Source: Plecoglossus altivelis (taxonomy: Eukaryota; Chordata; Actinopteri; Osmeriformes; Plecoglossidae). Taken from it: 64,000 nt of DNA. Below are positions 32,795-43,441 of the stretch, one piece after another. The DNA lies in NCBI GenBank assembly GCA_036571765.1, contig BROE01000001.1:3889137-3953136 (forward strand), in the 5' to 3' direction. The position numbers and the translations under genes were made by a program. The first letter of the stretch is position 1, and every line of letters begins with the position of its first letter. The notes beneath the pieces are model-generated. The model was not told the DNA's origin. It did no database searches and saw only the letters and a list, made by a program, of their open reading frames with translations.

Positions 32795-35700
32795 TCAGTC
32801 CTCCTGGGTTCTGGAGGGCTCAGGCTCGCTCTGACCCGACGGCTCGGCCTCCGTCCGGCACCTCTTGCTCAGCAGCTCGTAAGGGAGCGGGGCCTCGCCG
32901 TGGGGCTCCAGGGAGCCGTTCCTGTCGCGGCTGGGCGCCTCCGACGCCTCGCAGCCGTTGGAGTCGTTGTCTGAGGCCGGGGGCGGGGAGTCGGAGCCGT
33001 GCGACGGCCCGTTGGACTGGACCGCTTCAGCTTTGGCTTCGTTCAGCAGCGACGAGCCTTCTCCTGAGCCGGAGTTGTGGCTCGATAAACCTGTCGGGAC
33101 CCAATGAGCTGCCGTCACTGACTTGCCCCAAATCGTGGCCGTTAACATCCATGTCTACGTGGGAGGGAGTTTAGATTTGTCTGCGTTTCCTCACCGTTAT
33201 GGCTGCTACCGTCTTCCTTCTCTGAGTAGCTGGTGCTGCTGTTGGAGGTGGTGGGAGGGGGCGAGGCTGCCCTGCTGGATGTAGCACTCTCTGTCTCATC
33301 CAGCAGCCTGTCCATGTAGTCCCTGTTTACACACACGGAGACAGGACACGGTCAACGCCACACACTGCGCTGACCGGGGGGGAGGGGGGGAGCGGAACAC
33401 GAGTCACAGCAGAGTCACATCCACATGCGGGGGAGGGGGGGGGGAGGATGGGGGGACTGGGAAGGCCTGTCATAGAACGAGGTGCGACTCAGTGACTTAA
33501 CCCCGGAGTTCAGCGTGTTAACTTACGTGACACCAGGGTGAAGGTTGTATTTCCTTTTCCCAAGCCTGGTTTGCTGTGCAAAGAAATCATAACGCTCAGA
33601 CTTCTTCCACATGTAATAAAAGGCCACACATTCTCCTACAGACCTAGTTCTCACCTGAAAAGATTTGATTCAGCAGACACGAGAAATAGCCATTATTACC
33701 ATCGCTTCCAGAGTGGGGCTCAATTCCAGTTCAACTTTTGGTTCAGTGGGAGACCTTTCAGAATTGTGCTTTGAAATGCAAACCGCTCTTGTAGTGGGGG
33801 ATTACAGAGTGATTTCCATTCCATTCACAAATCAGATCTTGACTCCTCTCCTGACACCGATTGGAGTTGAAATGAAACTGACTCCCACTCTGATCGCTTG
33901 CAATATCACAACATATGCAAATCTCATAAAGAACAAGGACATGATTCTAATCATGTCTAATCATCACACTTTAGTTTTCAGAAACATCAAATATTGTATT
34001 GTAATGAAATGAAGTATGAAATGATCAAATTGTGAAATCAATGACAATGTCTTACCTTGTTAGCTTGAATTAAATGAAAGTCTTTGCCATAAGCTTTGAG
34101 TCCTTGTTCAAAATTTCTACATTCTTCTTCTGTCCACACAGAGAGTTCTTCTGTGGCAAAACAAAAAGGGTGAAAAGGACGCTTCACCCAGACAACTCTT
34201 ATGTCAAGGCGATTGTACACATGTAGAAGGCAATGCAGCAGTTAACCCACAATCCATAAACACACAATACAATTACCTCTAGCTGCTTTCACGTTGAACT
34301 TCAATCTTCTTAAAGCTTCTTCTGTGTCAAAATCACACTTGACCAGTTCATAAAGCGCCTGGGAAGACAGATGAGAGTCATGTCATTACAGTCTGGGAAG
34401 ACAGGAGTCATGTCATTACAGCCTGGGAAGACAGGAGTCATGTCATTACAGCCTGGGAAGACAGATGAGAGTCATGTCATTACAGTCTGGGAGGACAGGA
34501 GTCATGTCATTACAGCCTGGGAGGACAGGAGTCATGTCATAACAGCCTGGGAGGACAGGAGTCATATCATAACAGCCTGGGAAGACAGGAGTCATGTCAT
34601 TACAGCCTGGGAGGACAGGAGTCATGTCATTACAGCCTGGGAAGACAGGAGTCATATCATAACAGCCTGGGAGGACAGGAGTCATATCATAACAGCCTGG
34701 GAAGACAGGAGTCATATCATAACAGCCTGGGAAGACAGGAGTCATATCATAACAGCCTGGGAAGACAGGAGTCATGTCATTACAGCCTGGGAGGACAGGA
34801 GTCATATCATAACAGCCTAAGACAGGAGTCATGTCATTACAGCCTGGGAAGACAGGAGTCATGTCATTACAGCCTAGGACAGGAGTCATGTCATTACAGC
34901 CTAAGACAGGAGTCATGTAATTACAGCAGCCTGGGAAGACAGGAGCCCACTGCTCTGGGTGTATGTTCACTGTGTGTGCGTGCGGTTGCCCACTACTCAC
35001 TACTGTGTGTGCACTTGGATGGGTTAAATGCAGAGGTAAATTTCGAGTATGGGTAACCATACTTGACAATACGTCACTTCACATCATTACAGCCTGGGAG
35101 GACAGAAGTCGTATCATTACAGCCTGGGAAGACAGAGTCAGAGCTCCATCCTATCTCTGTGGGTTCAGCTTCAACAGAGCGCTCCTTAACCAGGCTCACC
35201 TGTTCGTTGTCTTTGATATGGGAGCCCTCTGGGATGGCGTCCACTCCCTTCTCCTCCCCTGTGCGCCTCGAAGCCTCCGTCAGGAACTCCACCACCTTGC
35301 CTTCTGGAAGGAACTCGGGGTCCCATAGGAGCTGGTCATCGTTTTCGTACACTTGAGAGAGACAGAGAGGGGGGGGGGGGTGACCGTAAGAAAGAGAGGG
35401 AAATTATGTCAATCACAGGAAAAAGTACCGCCCTCTACATCATCCGTTTATGGTTCAAGATTTGTGGCAACCTGACCTTTCAACAAGTTCTTCACAGACC
35501 ATGTCATGTACTGCCGAACGTGAGCATATATAACAAGCCAGTCCTTACCTTTCTCATTGTCTTTATATTTACACAGACCCGACGGAGTCTCAGCCTGATA
35601 CATGGAACCAACCATGATCTCCTGTTGTAAAGGAAAACACCCCAGTTATGTTATCTCATCTACATGAGTTAGATGACAGACGCGTCTTATGTTACATTGT

Positions 35701-37904
35701 CAGTAAAGTTACCTTTTTCCAGTCCTCTGATGGAATATAATCTTCATCTTCCTCAGACTCCTCCTCTGCGTCATCTAAAAACAAAATGGAGGATCCAAGA
35801 AAACAGATGTAATGTTTTGGGCTCAAAGGCGACAAAGGCAAACAATGAAAATGGCGGGAAACAGGTCAGCCTGAGTCAGAGCCTCTTACTTTCAAAGTAT
35901 TTGAGTTTCGGTGGTCGAATGAGCTCCGCTGTGCCAAGGGTTTTGACGGAGCGCGTGCGGACCTCGGAGGACGACTGGGTGTCCTCCCCCAGCCCTGACG
36001 AGATCTTCACCCCCTCTGTCTGAAATGCACAGGATCAGGTCGAAATGTGGACCACGGTTGTGTACGTGCCTTAAGGCAGATTGGTTGGGTGCTCTGTGAA
36101 GTGAGCCCTCAAAGCGGGTCTGTCAGGACTCACCTTGTTCCTCTTCATCTCCCCGGTGCTTCTGCTGCTCTCGTCATTGTCCAGGTCCTCCTCTTCCTCC
36201 TCCTCCTCGTCGTCCTCCGCCTCGCCGTCTTCCTCGTCATCCTCAACTTCTTCCTCCTCTTCCTCCTCCTCATCATCCGCGGGCGAGCCACCGCCATAGC
36301 CGTAGAGACTCAACAGCTCTTGAATGGGCATTTCACTTTCCTAACAAATGACGCAAACAACTGTCCTTAATATCACGAAACAAATTAGAACCAAACTTAG
36401 GTCACAAGGTGACAGATCCTATATCAGCATAGAACTTATTATACTGAGTTAGCTCATGTTTGAAGCCGCACCGAGCCTGGGAACTAGACTAATGTGCTAG
36501 CTCATGTTTTATTTGCTCTGGAAGTTTGGTCTAGCCACCCTCCCATTTAAACAGATTCCCATCATACCAGAATTGGGTCAAGCCAATCACATCAGTCTAT
36601 CTGATTTCCAGCAAGTTTAATGTGATGCCTATACAAAAGCAGCCCCATTGAGTCTTTTCGGGAAACAAGATTCCATTGCATTGCTCTGATTGGTTTAACC
36701 AGTCTAAATGCCTCCAACAGCATTTTGGTCTGTGTCCCTTTAAAATGTCAAATGAGGTGGTAGGTTCTAGACTTCTACACATTTGCAAAACAGGTCTGGC
36801 AATGCCAGGCGCACACGCACCCGTTCAAGATGTTCAATCTCATTGTTAAAGTTGGTCTCTCCTCCCTCAAGCATCTCCTCTTCCTCCAGTGTGCGTTCAT
36901 CATCGAAGTCATGGACAAGCATATCTGCGGAGGGGTCGAATTCATGATCATCGGAACCTGCTGAACCTCCTGAAAACAAACATAGGAATTCAGATGCGGA
37001 ACAGTCCTTCCCCCCACCCTCCCCCCAATGCACCAACTTTCATTGCATCTACAGAGTAGTTAGATCTTTACCTGGGCTCGTACTCCCAACGGAGGGCTGA
37101 AACATAAAAACAGTTTGATATCAAATGCACGTACACAGCAAGGGGATTAAAAGCAAACCACCTCGACACGCAAGTTGTCTTCTTATGCACGTTTCATACA
37201 ATTTAGCTAGCTAAATCTGCAATTTACAGTCATAAATGACAGAGACATTACTGTTAGGTAAACTGAAATGTTTAATATCCTAAGTGCTGAGGATCGTTTA
37301 TTAATCTAGAAAATACTTGGTCTCTAGTGGATGGAAGTGGGAGTCAAAGCACAAAAAGCGCGCCTGAACTTAGCTAGCCTAGCCAGCTAGCTGTTCAAGC
37401 AGCAGCTTATAGGCTAACTTAGGATGGTGCCACATACATAGCTTGATATCCGATCATCACCAGTCGCATTTCTCACAACTGGATAGCAGTTGGAACGATA
37501 GGCCACAAACTACTATAAACGGGCAAGTATCAGCAGAGTGTTTTCAGTGTGCACAATAATTTATTTGCTAGTTAGCTAGCTATAGCAGGAGTACTATCCT
37601 GGAATCACTGTGTTGCGCTGATGAAGTCAAGAGCCGAACGTAGGTACCATAGCTAGGCTAACGTTAGCTAGCCATAGCAAACTTAGCAGTAGCTACAGAG
37701 GCTAGCTAATACTGAAGTTTGCAAAATGCAATTTAACACCAGAAAAGGGCTTACTTCAATACTAGAAAATGTAAGCGAGTTTCAATAAAGTTTTGAGCGT
37801 AAGTAAAATATTACATTTAGTACCTATCTATCCGATAGAACAACAATTGTCAACCAGAAACAAAATAATTTTCCGAATAATTCAGTCTTTCCTACCTCCG
37901 CCAT
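32795..37904 (-). CDS. mier1: MIER1, ELM2-SANT transcriptional repressor
   Basis: Nuclear corepressor that recruits HDAC1/2 through its ELM2-SANT region. Coding exons, 5' to 3' on the - strand: 37896-37904, 37072-37096, 36821-36969, 36134-36340, 35890-36019, 35713-35774, 35549-35621, 35200-35351, 34277-34358, 34056-34150, 33527-33654, 33195-33322, 32795-33090. Phases close at 511 aa (human 512). Order: MAE/PSVGSTSPG start, SDDHEFDPSADMLVHDFDDE, ELLSLYGYG then a long Asp/Glu tract, ELM2 from EIMVGSMYQAE (about residue 195), SANT from LSVWTEEECRNFEQGLKAYG (about 298), proline stretch, and C-tail ending RTQED with a basic SKRCR. The 9-nt first coding exon sits by a CCCCGCCC box near 37960. The last intron is about 104 nt; retention gives a different tail. 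Confidence 0.96.
34359..34950. repeat. 30-bp minisatellite made of mier1 splice-acceptor copies
   Basis: About 20 tandem units of 30 bp; on the + strand CCTGGGAAGACAGGAGTCAT followed by GTCATTACAG. Variants are GTCATTACAG or ATCATAACAG, GGGAAG or GGGAGG, 35-bp units with ATGAG inserted, and 26-bp units. The first unit overlaps the true 3' splice site of the mier1 exon ending at 34358. On the - strand each unit reads CTGTCTTCCCAGGC, as at the real acceptor. Its 30-bp period keeps a frame open for about 200 codons, which is not a gene. Confidence 0.95.
35084..35140. repeat. Detached copies of the 30-bp mier1 repeat
   Basis: Two further units (CATTACAGCCTGGGAGGACA and similar) about 135 bp from the main array, just downstream of the preceding exon's donor at 35198-35199 on the - strand. 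Confidence 0.85.
36465..36815. mobile_element. Putative MITE in a mier1 intron
   Basis: About 345 bp with imperfect inverted ends: GAGCCTGGGAACTAGAC at 36472-36488, and GTCTGGCAATGCCAGGCGC at 36793-36811. The right end stops within about 8 bp of the donor of the exon at 36821-36969. No coding capacity; family unknown. Confidence 0.5.
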
Positions 37905-38681
37905 GTTCGCAATCCGGTTCGGGTCACATTCGGGGTCACAATCAGACCCCGGATAGAATAGCCCCGCCCACAACTATCCCACTACTAATGCGACTACTAA
38001 ACTAAATTACAATTCAAATGAAAGCCAAATGTTTGAATCTCTCAAACCAGATGGGGAACTATGTTCTAAGGATTGTTATAGCCTTTGAGGCATTCATAAC
38101 CTGTTGCTGAATGATTTTTTGATAGTTTATGGTCAAGCCGAATGATAATGAGTCCGATTAAACTGACATGCCATGCAAAAATGTTATTGTGTTTTTCCTG
38201 GGAAATGTTGACATTGCCATTTCAAAATATAGCCAGACATGTCATGTTGCTATGTGGAAAGCCATTGCCTTAATCTGTTTCATGATGTCAGGTAACTGGA
38301 TACCTCTCAAGAAGCCTCATTAGAAATCACTTTGCAAGGATATAGCAATAAACCCCATAAAAGGCCAGTAACAGCAATGCATCTCTTTAACATTTAAGAG
38401 AATGGATACCAAATCAGTTAAATGCTAGATTCTCACATATCTCCTAAACCTAAATGAGACCTAAATCTCATCCGCTGTCAAATACAAATGATGATCATTA
38501 GAGTGAATTCGCGTCACAGCCAGGGAAGTGACATGGCTCCCTCCTGAGACTTCTGGAGTAGTGTGACATAACAGGGGATGCTACATAAAGAGGCTCAGGT
38601 GCTTCCAGAAGACCACAGAAGAACCAGGGAGTGAACGTGTGAGACTGAACGAACCATTCTGACGGCACCTCGATAGCCACC
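37905..38681. other. mier1-insl5 head-to-head intergenic region
   Basis: Holds the mier1 promoter (GC box CCCCGCCC near 37960) and the insl5 upstream region (ACATAAAG, TATA-like, near 38583). In human, WDR78/DNAI4 lies between these two genes; no remnant was recognised here. Confidence 0.6.
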
Positions 38682-39190
38682 ATGAGAGTCCTGCTGCCTC
38701 TGCTGCTGGCGTGTGTGCTGGCTGCTGGCTGTGCTGAGCCCCAGAGGAGCGTGAGGGCTCTGAGGCTGTGTGGACGCGAGCTCCTGAGGGCCGTGGTGTA
38801 CACCTGCGGGGGCTCTCGGTGGAGACGGCTCCTGACGGACGAGAACTCACCTGACGGTCAGTATTCCCCCTCGCCTGGACAGGTGATACCGTTCTTACAC
38901 ATGGGGCCCAATGCACCGCCTCCAACTGTACGACCTGTCGAATGTTACATTACTTAACAGCTGTTTGATGAAATGAGCTACGGCAAACCAAAACGAAAAC
39001 GTGATTTTACCAGATGGCAAGCTGTGATCTTTCTAATGACTGCTATAACTTCTCCTGCCCAGGCGATGTGGACCAGTATGGGCTGAGCACGTGGATGGCT
39101 GAGAGGAGGACACGAGACCTCAGTGGATCTTTGATTAGGATGTGCTGTCAACAAGGCTGTCATAAGAGCGACCTCTCTACCTTGTGTTGA
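38682..39190 (+). CDS. insl5: INSL5-type relaxin-family peptide hormone
   Basis: Secreted two-chain hormone of the insulin/relaxin family; INSL5 signals through RXFP4-type receptors in gut tissue. Two coding exons, 38682-38856 and 39063-39190, phase 1 junction, 100 aa. A leucine-rich signal peptide (MRVLLPLLLACVLAAGC) is followed by the B chain VRALRLCGRELLRAVVYTCG with the relaxin-type Arg motif and SRWRRLL. The A chain MCCQQGCHKSDLSTLC has the invariant CC-x3-C-x8-C pattern. The C-peptide is very short (human INSL5 is 135 aa), with basic sites ERRTR before the A chain. An intron between B and A chains is usual for the family. The A chain end and position between mier1 and dynlt5 favour INSL5. 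Which teleost paralogue it is cannot be decided. Confidence 0.92.
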
Positions 39191-39286
39191 CCATAAGACT
39201 TTTCCCCCTATATTTGGATGACTTCAAGGAATCAAGCGAAACATGGTGACAGTGGCAATGGCTTTTCCTGCACTGGACAAATGTAC

Positions 39287-39292
39287 AATAAA
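39287..39292 (+). promoter_or_regulatory. insl5: insl5 poly(A) signal
   Basis: AATAAA 97 nt after the insl5 stop, giving a very short 3' UTR. Confidence 0.75.
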
Positions 39293-39318
39293 CCAGCAAT
39301 TCTGTACTAATATCTCTT

Positions 39319-39324
39319 TTTATT
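39319..39324 (-). promoter_or_regulatory. dynlt5: dynlt5 poly(A) signal (candidate)
   Basis: TTTATT on the + strand is AATAAA on the - strand, about 660 nt after the dynlt5 stop. It lies only 27 bp from the insl5 signal that faces it. Confidence 0.5.
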
Positions 39325-39980
39325 TTCATTTTAAGGAGCAAGTCCCAAAGTTAAACCAAAGACCACATTTTCTTCGTGAGAATCGTTCTTTTGTTCTCAA
39401 GGCATGGCTGCTGACAAACCAAACATACTTTAGTGCAAACAGAAATGACCCTCCAAGATAAAAGCACGATGACAGTGTTCACACAAGGTGAAGCTAGAGC
39501 TAAACAGTCCTATGGTTGCTTGGGTGCAAAATGGTCTGGCATTGAGCTATACATGATTCAGCATGAGAACGTATAGAGGAAGCCAATATTTCAACTCTAA
39601 AATGTGGTTGCTTTGGATGTCATAAATATTAGAAAAATAGAAGACAAACTTTTTAAAGCTACGCTCTGCAAACGTACATTCCCACTATACTTTAGGCCAC
39701 CTTCTCTTTATACTTTCTAAAAACAACTGTGGCTGCAGTAGCAGCAAAACAACAAGGTATGAAGCCGTTCTGTGGTAACACATTAACCCAATTCATCAGA
39801 AGGTGCCTCGATTAGGACTATGAAACTTCCCAAATCACCTGCACGCTGATATGCTTTGAAAAGGACAATAAACACATAAAACGAATCGTATTTACGATAC
39901 CCTGTATCTAAGGTTAAGGATGGGAACGAAGCCTTTCCTAGCATATCTGAAGCCCATGGCAGCTCTTAAGTAACTGTGAC

Positions 39981-40876
39981 TCACTCAAAGTAAACAGCGT
40001 AGACATTGGCCACGGCAAAGAGGGAGCTGTTCTTGAAGGTGTGCGAAGAGAAGGTGTCGTTGGACGAGTCCCACAGACAGCGACTGCCCATGCGCACGTT
40101 CTGGTCACCAAGCTGTCCGATGCTGATGAGAACAATGATCTTATAACGGGGCACCATCAGTTCCTTTACCCTGCCCTTAATCACCTACACAGGATGGGGA
40201 GACATGGCATTCTTTAGTCCAAACAACAGCGGCGTTTGACTTTTGAGATTCAGCGACAGCGTGCGTTCCTGAGTTGAATCGTGTACCTCGGATATGGTTT
40301 TAGTCATTTGCCGGCAAAGGTCTGCCTCGTACTTCTCCTCTTGCAAGTAGCTGGCAAGAACATCCTTCAGAATATCATTGACAGTGATGACAGGGAAGCG
40401 CCGGTTGGGCCCTAAAACCACAGAGCAAAAACAAAGGAGGTCAGCCAATTACTGATGAAACACTTGGGTCCACCATATGTCTATCAGGAAGTGCAGGTTA
40501 GAGTGCAGAGGAAATGATCGGCTCACCCATTTGGTAAGTGTTTTCCATTTGAACAGCAGGCCTGAGGTTATCGTCATGGTGACCTGGCTCATCCATGTAA
40601 GATACAGTGCTTAGGGAGCTAGAAGTCAAGATTTGTTAAATCCACCTGGCATTCTCAGTACAACATCACTATAGACTATTTAAATGTCATACATGACATA
40701 GTATTTTACATTCAAGTGCTGTACATGTTGAATATGGATAGAGGGTTGACATTGGATACTTACTCCTTCGTCCTACCAGCTGTTTCCTTGGCTTTTACCT
40801 CATGGCTGCCAAGGGAAGACACGCTGGCTCTCTTCTTCAAGAGACGAGCTGCTTTCTCCTTAGCCAGGTCAGACAT
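39981..40876 (-). CDS. dynlt5: DYNLT5 (TCTEX1D1), Tctex1-type dynein light chain
   Basis: Member of the Tctex1/DYNLT dynein light chain family; its specific role is little characterised. Four coding exons on the - strand: 40764-40876, 40527-40618, 40287-40411, 39981-40184. Phases close at 177 aa (human 179). Markers: MSDLAKEKAARLLKKRASVS start, LSTVSYMDEPG, QMENTYQMG, FPVITVNDILKDVLASYLQ, the Tctex1 core YEADLCRQMTKTISE, VPRYKIIVLISIGQLGDQNV, MGSRCLWDSSNDTFSSHTF, and the family ending SSLFAVANVYAVYFE. It lies downstream of sgip1 in the same orientation, as in human. No damaged positions are visible. Confidence 0.95.
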
Positions 40877-41311
40877 ACTAACTCTAGGTTTTCAGTCTTT
40901 TCCTCATAGGATGAATTTGGCTTTTCTAGGAATGATTGAGCTACGATGTTCGTTTATGGCTGCAAACAGATATGTTTGATTTCATTCACAAGGTTATATG
41001 ACTATTACTGACATTACAATGTGTGTTTATAGTTAACTTATAATATTAACAACAATAGCCTTTTATTTGCTGAGCTAAAATCATAGAGCCAATATCATTT
41101 ACGCATTGTCAACACTGAACAGATAACAGTGTTTAAGAGAAAGTCCAGTGCATCATTCACAAATGAAGCGCACAGAATGTATCGAATTTCCAACGTTCTG
41201 ACTCAAGTGGAGAGATTCCAAATGAAAACCAACTTATCTGATATAAATCTACATTCTTACCTTTCAAGTTTCATGAACCAAACAGGAAACATTGTAGACA
41301 CCCAGAGCTTC

Positions 41312-41329
41312 GTGTTGTCTAGACAACAC
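41312..41329. promoter_or_regulatory. 18-bp perfect palindrome upstream of dynlt5
   Basis: GTGTTGTCTAGACAACAC is its own reverse complement and lies about 440 bp before the dynlt5 ATG. The half-sites GTTGTC/GACAAC resemble, but do not match, the RFX X-box consensus GTTRCC...RGYAAC. Confidence 0.35.
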
Positions 41330-41566
41330 TCAGCTTTAGGGGAGGAGTCTCCCATTCAAGCCCTGAGAAGATTTTAAAGGGACCCGTCGCAAAACTCATT
41401 AAAAACGTCCGTCTACTCCATTTCTATTGGCTTGTGAGCACGATGAAAACTTAGTAAAAACGAAATTCCAACGAACTGTACTGTACTGTAGTACACACTC
41501 GGCGGATAAGTCACAACAGGGCACAACAAATTGAGTCACAATTCAATACCCAATGTTCTTCAGGTC

Positions 41567-43441
41567 TTTATTACCAAGTAAAACAGATAATACATGATAT
41601 TCATTTTTTATATAATTACTCTTAAAATCTTTGGATGGGAAATTTACATGAAATGTTTGCATATTTAGTGTCCGGCGCAGTGTCCAATGAATACGTTACA
41701 GACAGAACATTGTTATTATTATTACTATTATTATAGAAAAATAAAACAAACGTACAGAAAGAATGTAATTATGTCACTGAAATATGCAAATCCATAAGGC
41801 AAATCAACGTAGCAATGCACTATATAAATTGCTGCAATTATGAATTACTGCTTCAATATATACAGTGTAATGAAAAATACGTGAAATTATATTGTAAGCC
41901 TACTGTGTCTTATTTTACTTTATTTTTTACTAAAACGAGTATGATTTAAATTAAGTGAATATTGCGATGCGACCAGGACGCTTCAAATCATTCTATTAAA
42001 TGCAATGTTCAGACCACGTGGCGTGGCTTGCATCAATGTTAGGAAGAAATTGCTGATGCCACAATAATGTTTGTGTGTTGGCTATGTCGGGAAAGAGAGG
42101 ATGACGTTAACTGTAATCTATCAAGGTGGTGCGATACTTGGGAAACATGCTAAAGGTGTCAGATCTCAGGTGCAACCACAATGTAGAAAGTGGAATTTAC
42201 AGTAAGTGCAGTTCTCTACTCCTCTACTACAGGCCTGAATCTCAATAGCCTTGTTACGGACTATGACTGTTGTTTAAGATTTTGCTTTCCATATCGTTGT
42301 TATCTAAACATCCTTAAATAAAACAGATTTGCACTGGAGTACAGAGTAAAGTTGGGTGATGATTAACGGTTTCAGTGATGCAAATTACATGCTGCGCCAT
42401 TTTACTTCTTTTTTAAATCATGGACATGTCACAGTAATTTCCACGTGGAGAAAAAAACACGAACTCTTGTCTAAAAAGTGCTGCAATGTTCTATTTAAGA
42501 TCTAACAACACCAATGTATTCTTAAACAATACACATACACTCATATTTCCAAACAGATATCAGTTCAGGGAACGTCTTTCGTATTTACAATTTTTACATA
42601 CCGATTTAAATATTGCTTTTAGAAAATGATAAACGCCTATTTACTCCACATGGTGGAAAAACAAGAAATTTAAATAACAGAGGGGACATACATCACATAG
42701 TATTGTATTCTCGATTACAGTTATAAGAGGTTTCTATGATATTCTGCGATATTAACCTGTAGTGTAGTAGTCAACACACACGAAACATAGAACTCCTTGT
42801 TCCTGCTAGAAAGGCAGCCATATTGTTTAATTTGTCTATAATTGGGAAAACACCACTAACAGACTATTTGTTGTGACCTTACATTAGGTGCTGGTTGATG
42901 AACGCGTCAACAAGATCAGATGGAAAAAACGCTGAATGATGGCATCCATCAAAATGTAACACTAACTTGGCTCAGGAACGGAGTTGCCTTTAATCTCAAT
43001 TTAGACAAATGTGACATTAATTACAGTATGTTATCACATTTTTCTGCAAATAATATTTTCCATAACTTTCTATCCATAAACATCTCTCAAATAAGGCTGG
43101 GTCACTGTATGGACCCATGAACAAAGAGTAACTATGCTAATGGGGTTAAATGTGCTTTGTCATTTGCCTCCAAAACCCAGTGGCTGCAACAACAAAAACT
43201 GGTACTACTTGCATAAACTCAGCAGTGATACTACTGAATAAAATGTGTTTTACAGTCAAATTATACCCTGGAGTGTTGACTATATCCTATTGGTTTAGTC
43301 CAACATGCACCATCACAACAGAAGTTCCAGAAGTTCCAGAAGTTTCTCTGTTGATGCCATGTTTTAAGTGTGCGATCCATTCCCCGTCTCTTATTCTCAC
43401 AATCCATTGTTCCATCCTAGCTTCTTTTACAACAGTGTGGA
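41567..43441 (-). other. sgip1: sgip1 3' UTR
   Basis: AT-rich sequence between the sgip1 stop (43442-43444) and TTTATT at 41567-41572, which is AATAAA on the - strand. No exon was recognised. A neuronal-type long 3' UTR is plausible. Confidence 0.6.

Noticed and set aside
33091..33160. DMDVNGHD-like frame resembling human MIER1 ADMDTNGYE
   Set aside because: Using it would need a 40-nt intron and ends at a stop soon after. The order also conflicts with the human protein, so chance or decayed similarity is more likely than a real exon.
34446..35069. 207-codon antisense frame with a repeating GCNDMTPVLP decapeptide
   Set aside because: It is the 30-bp mier1 minisatellite; a period divisible by three keeps any frame open. 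It lies inside an intron.
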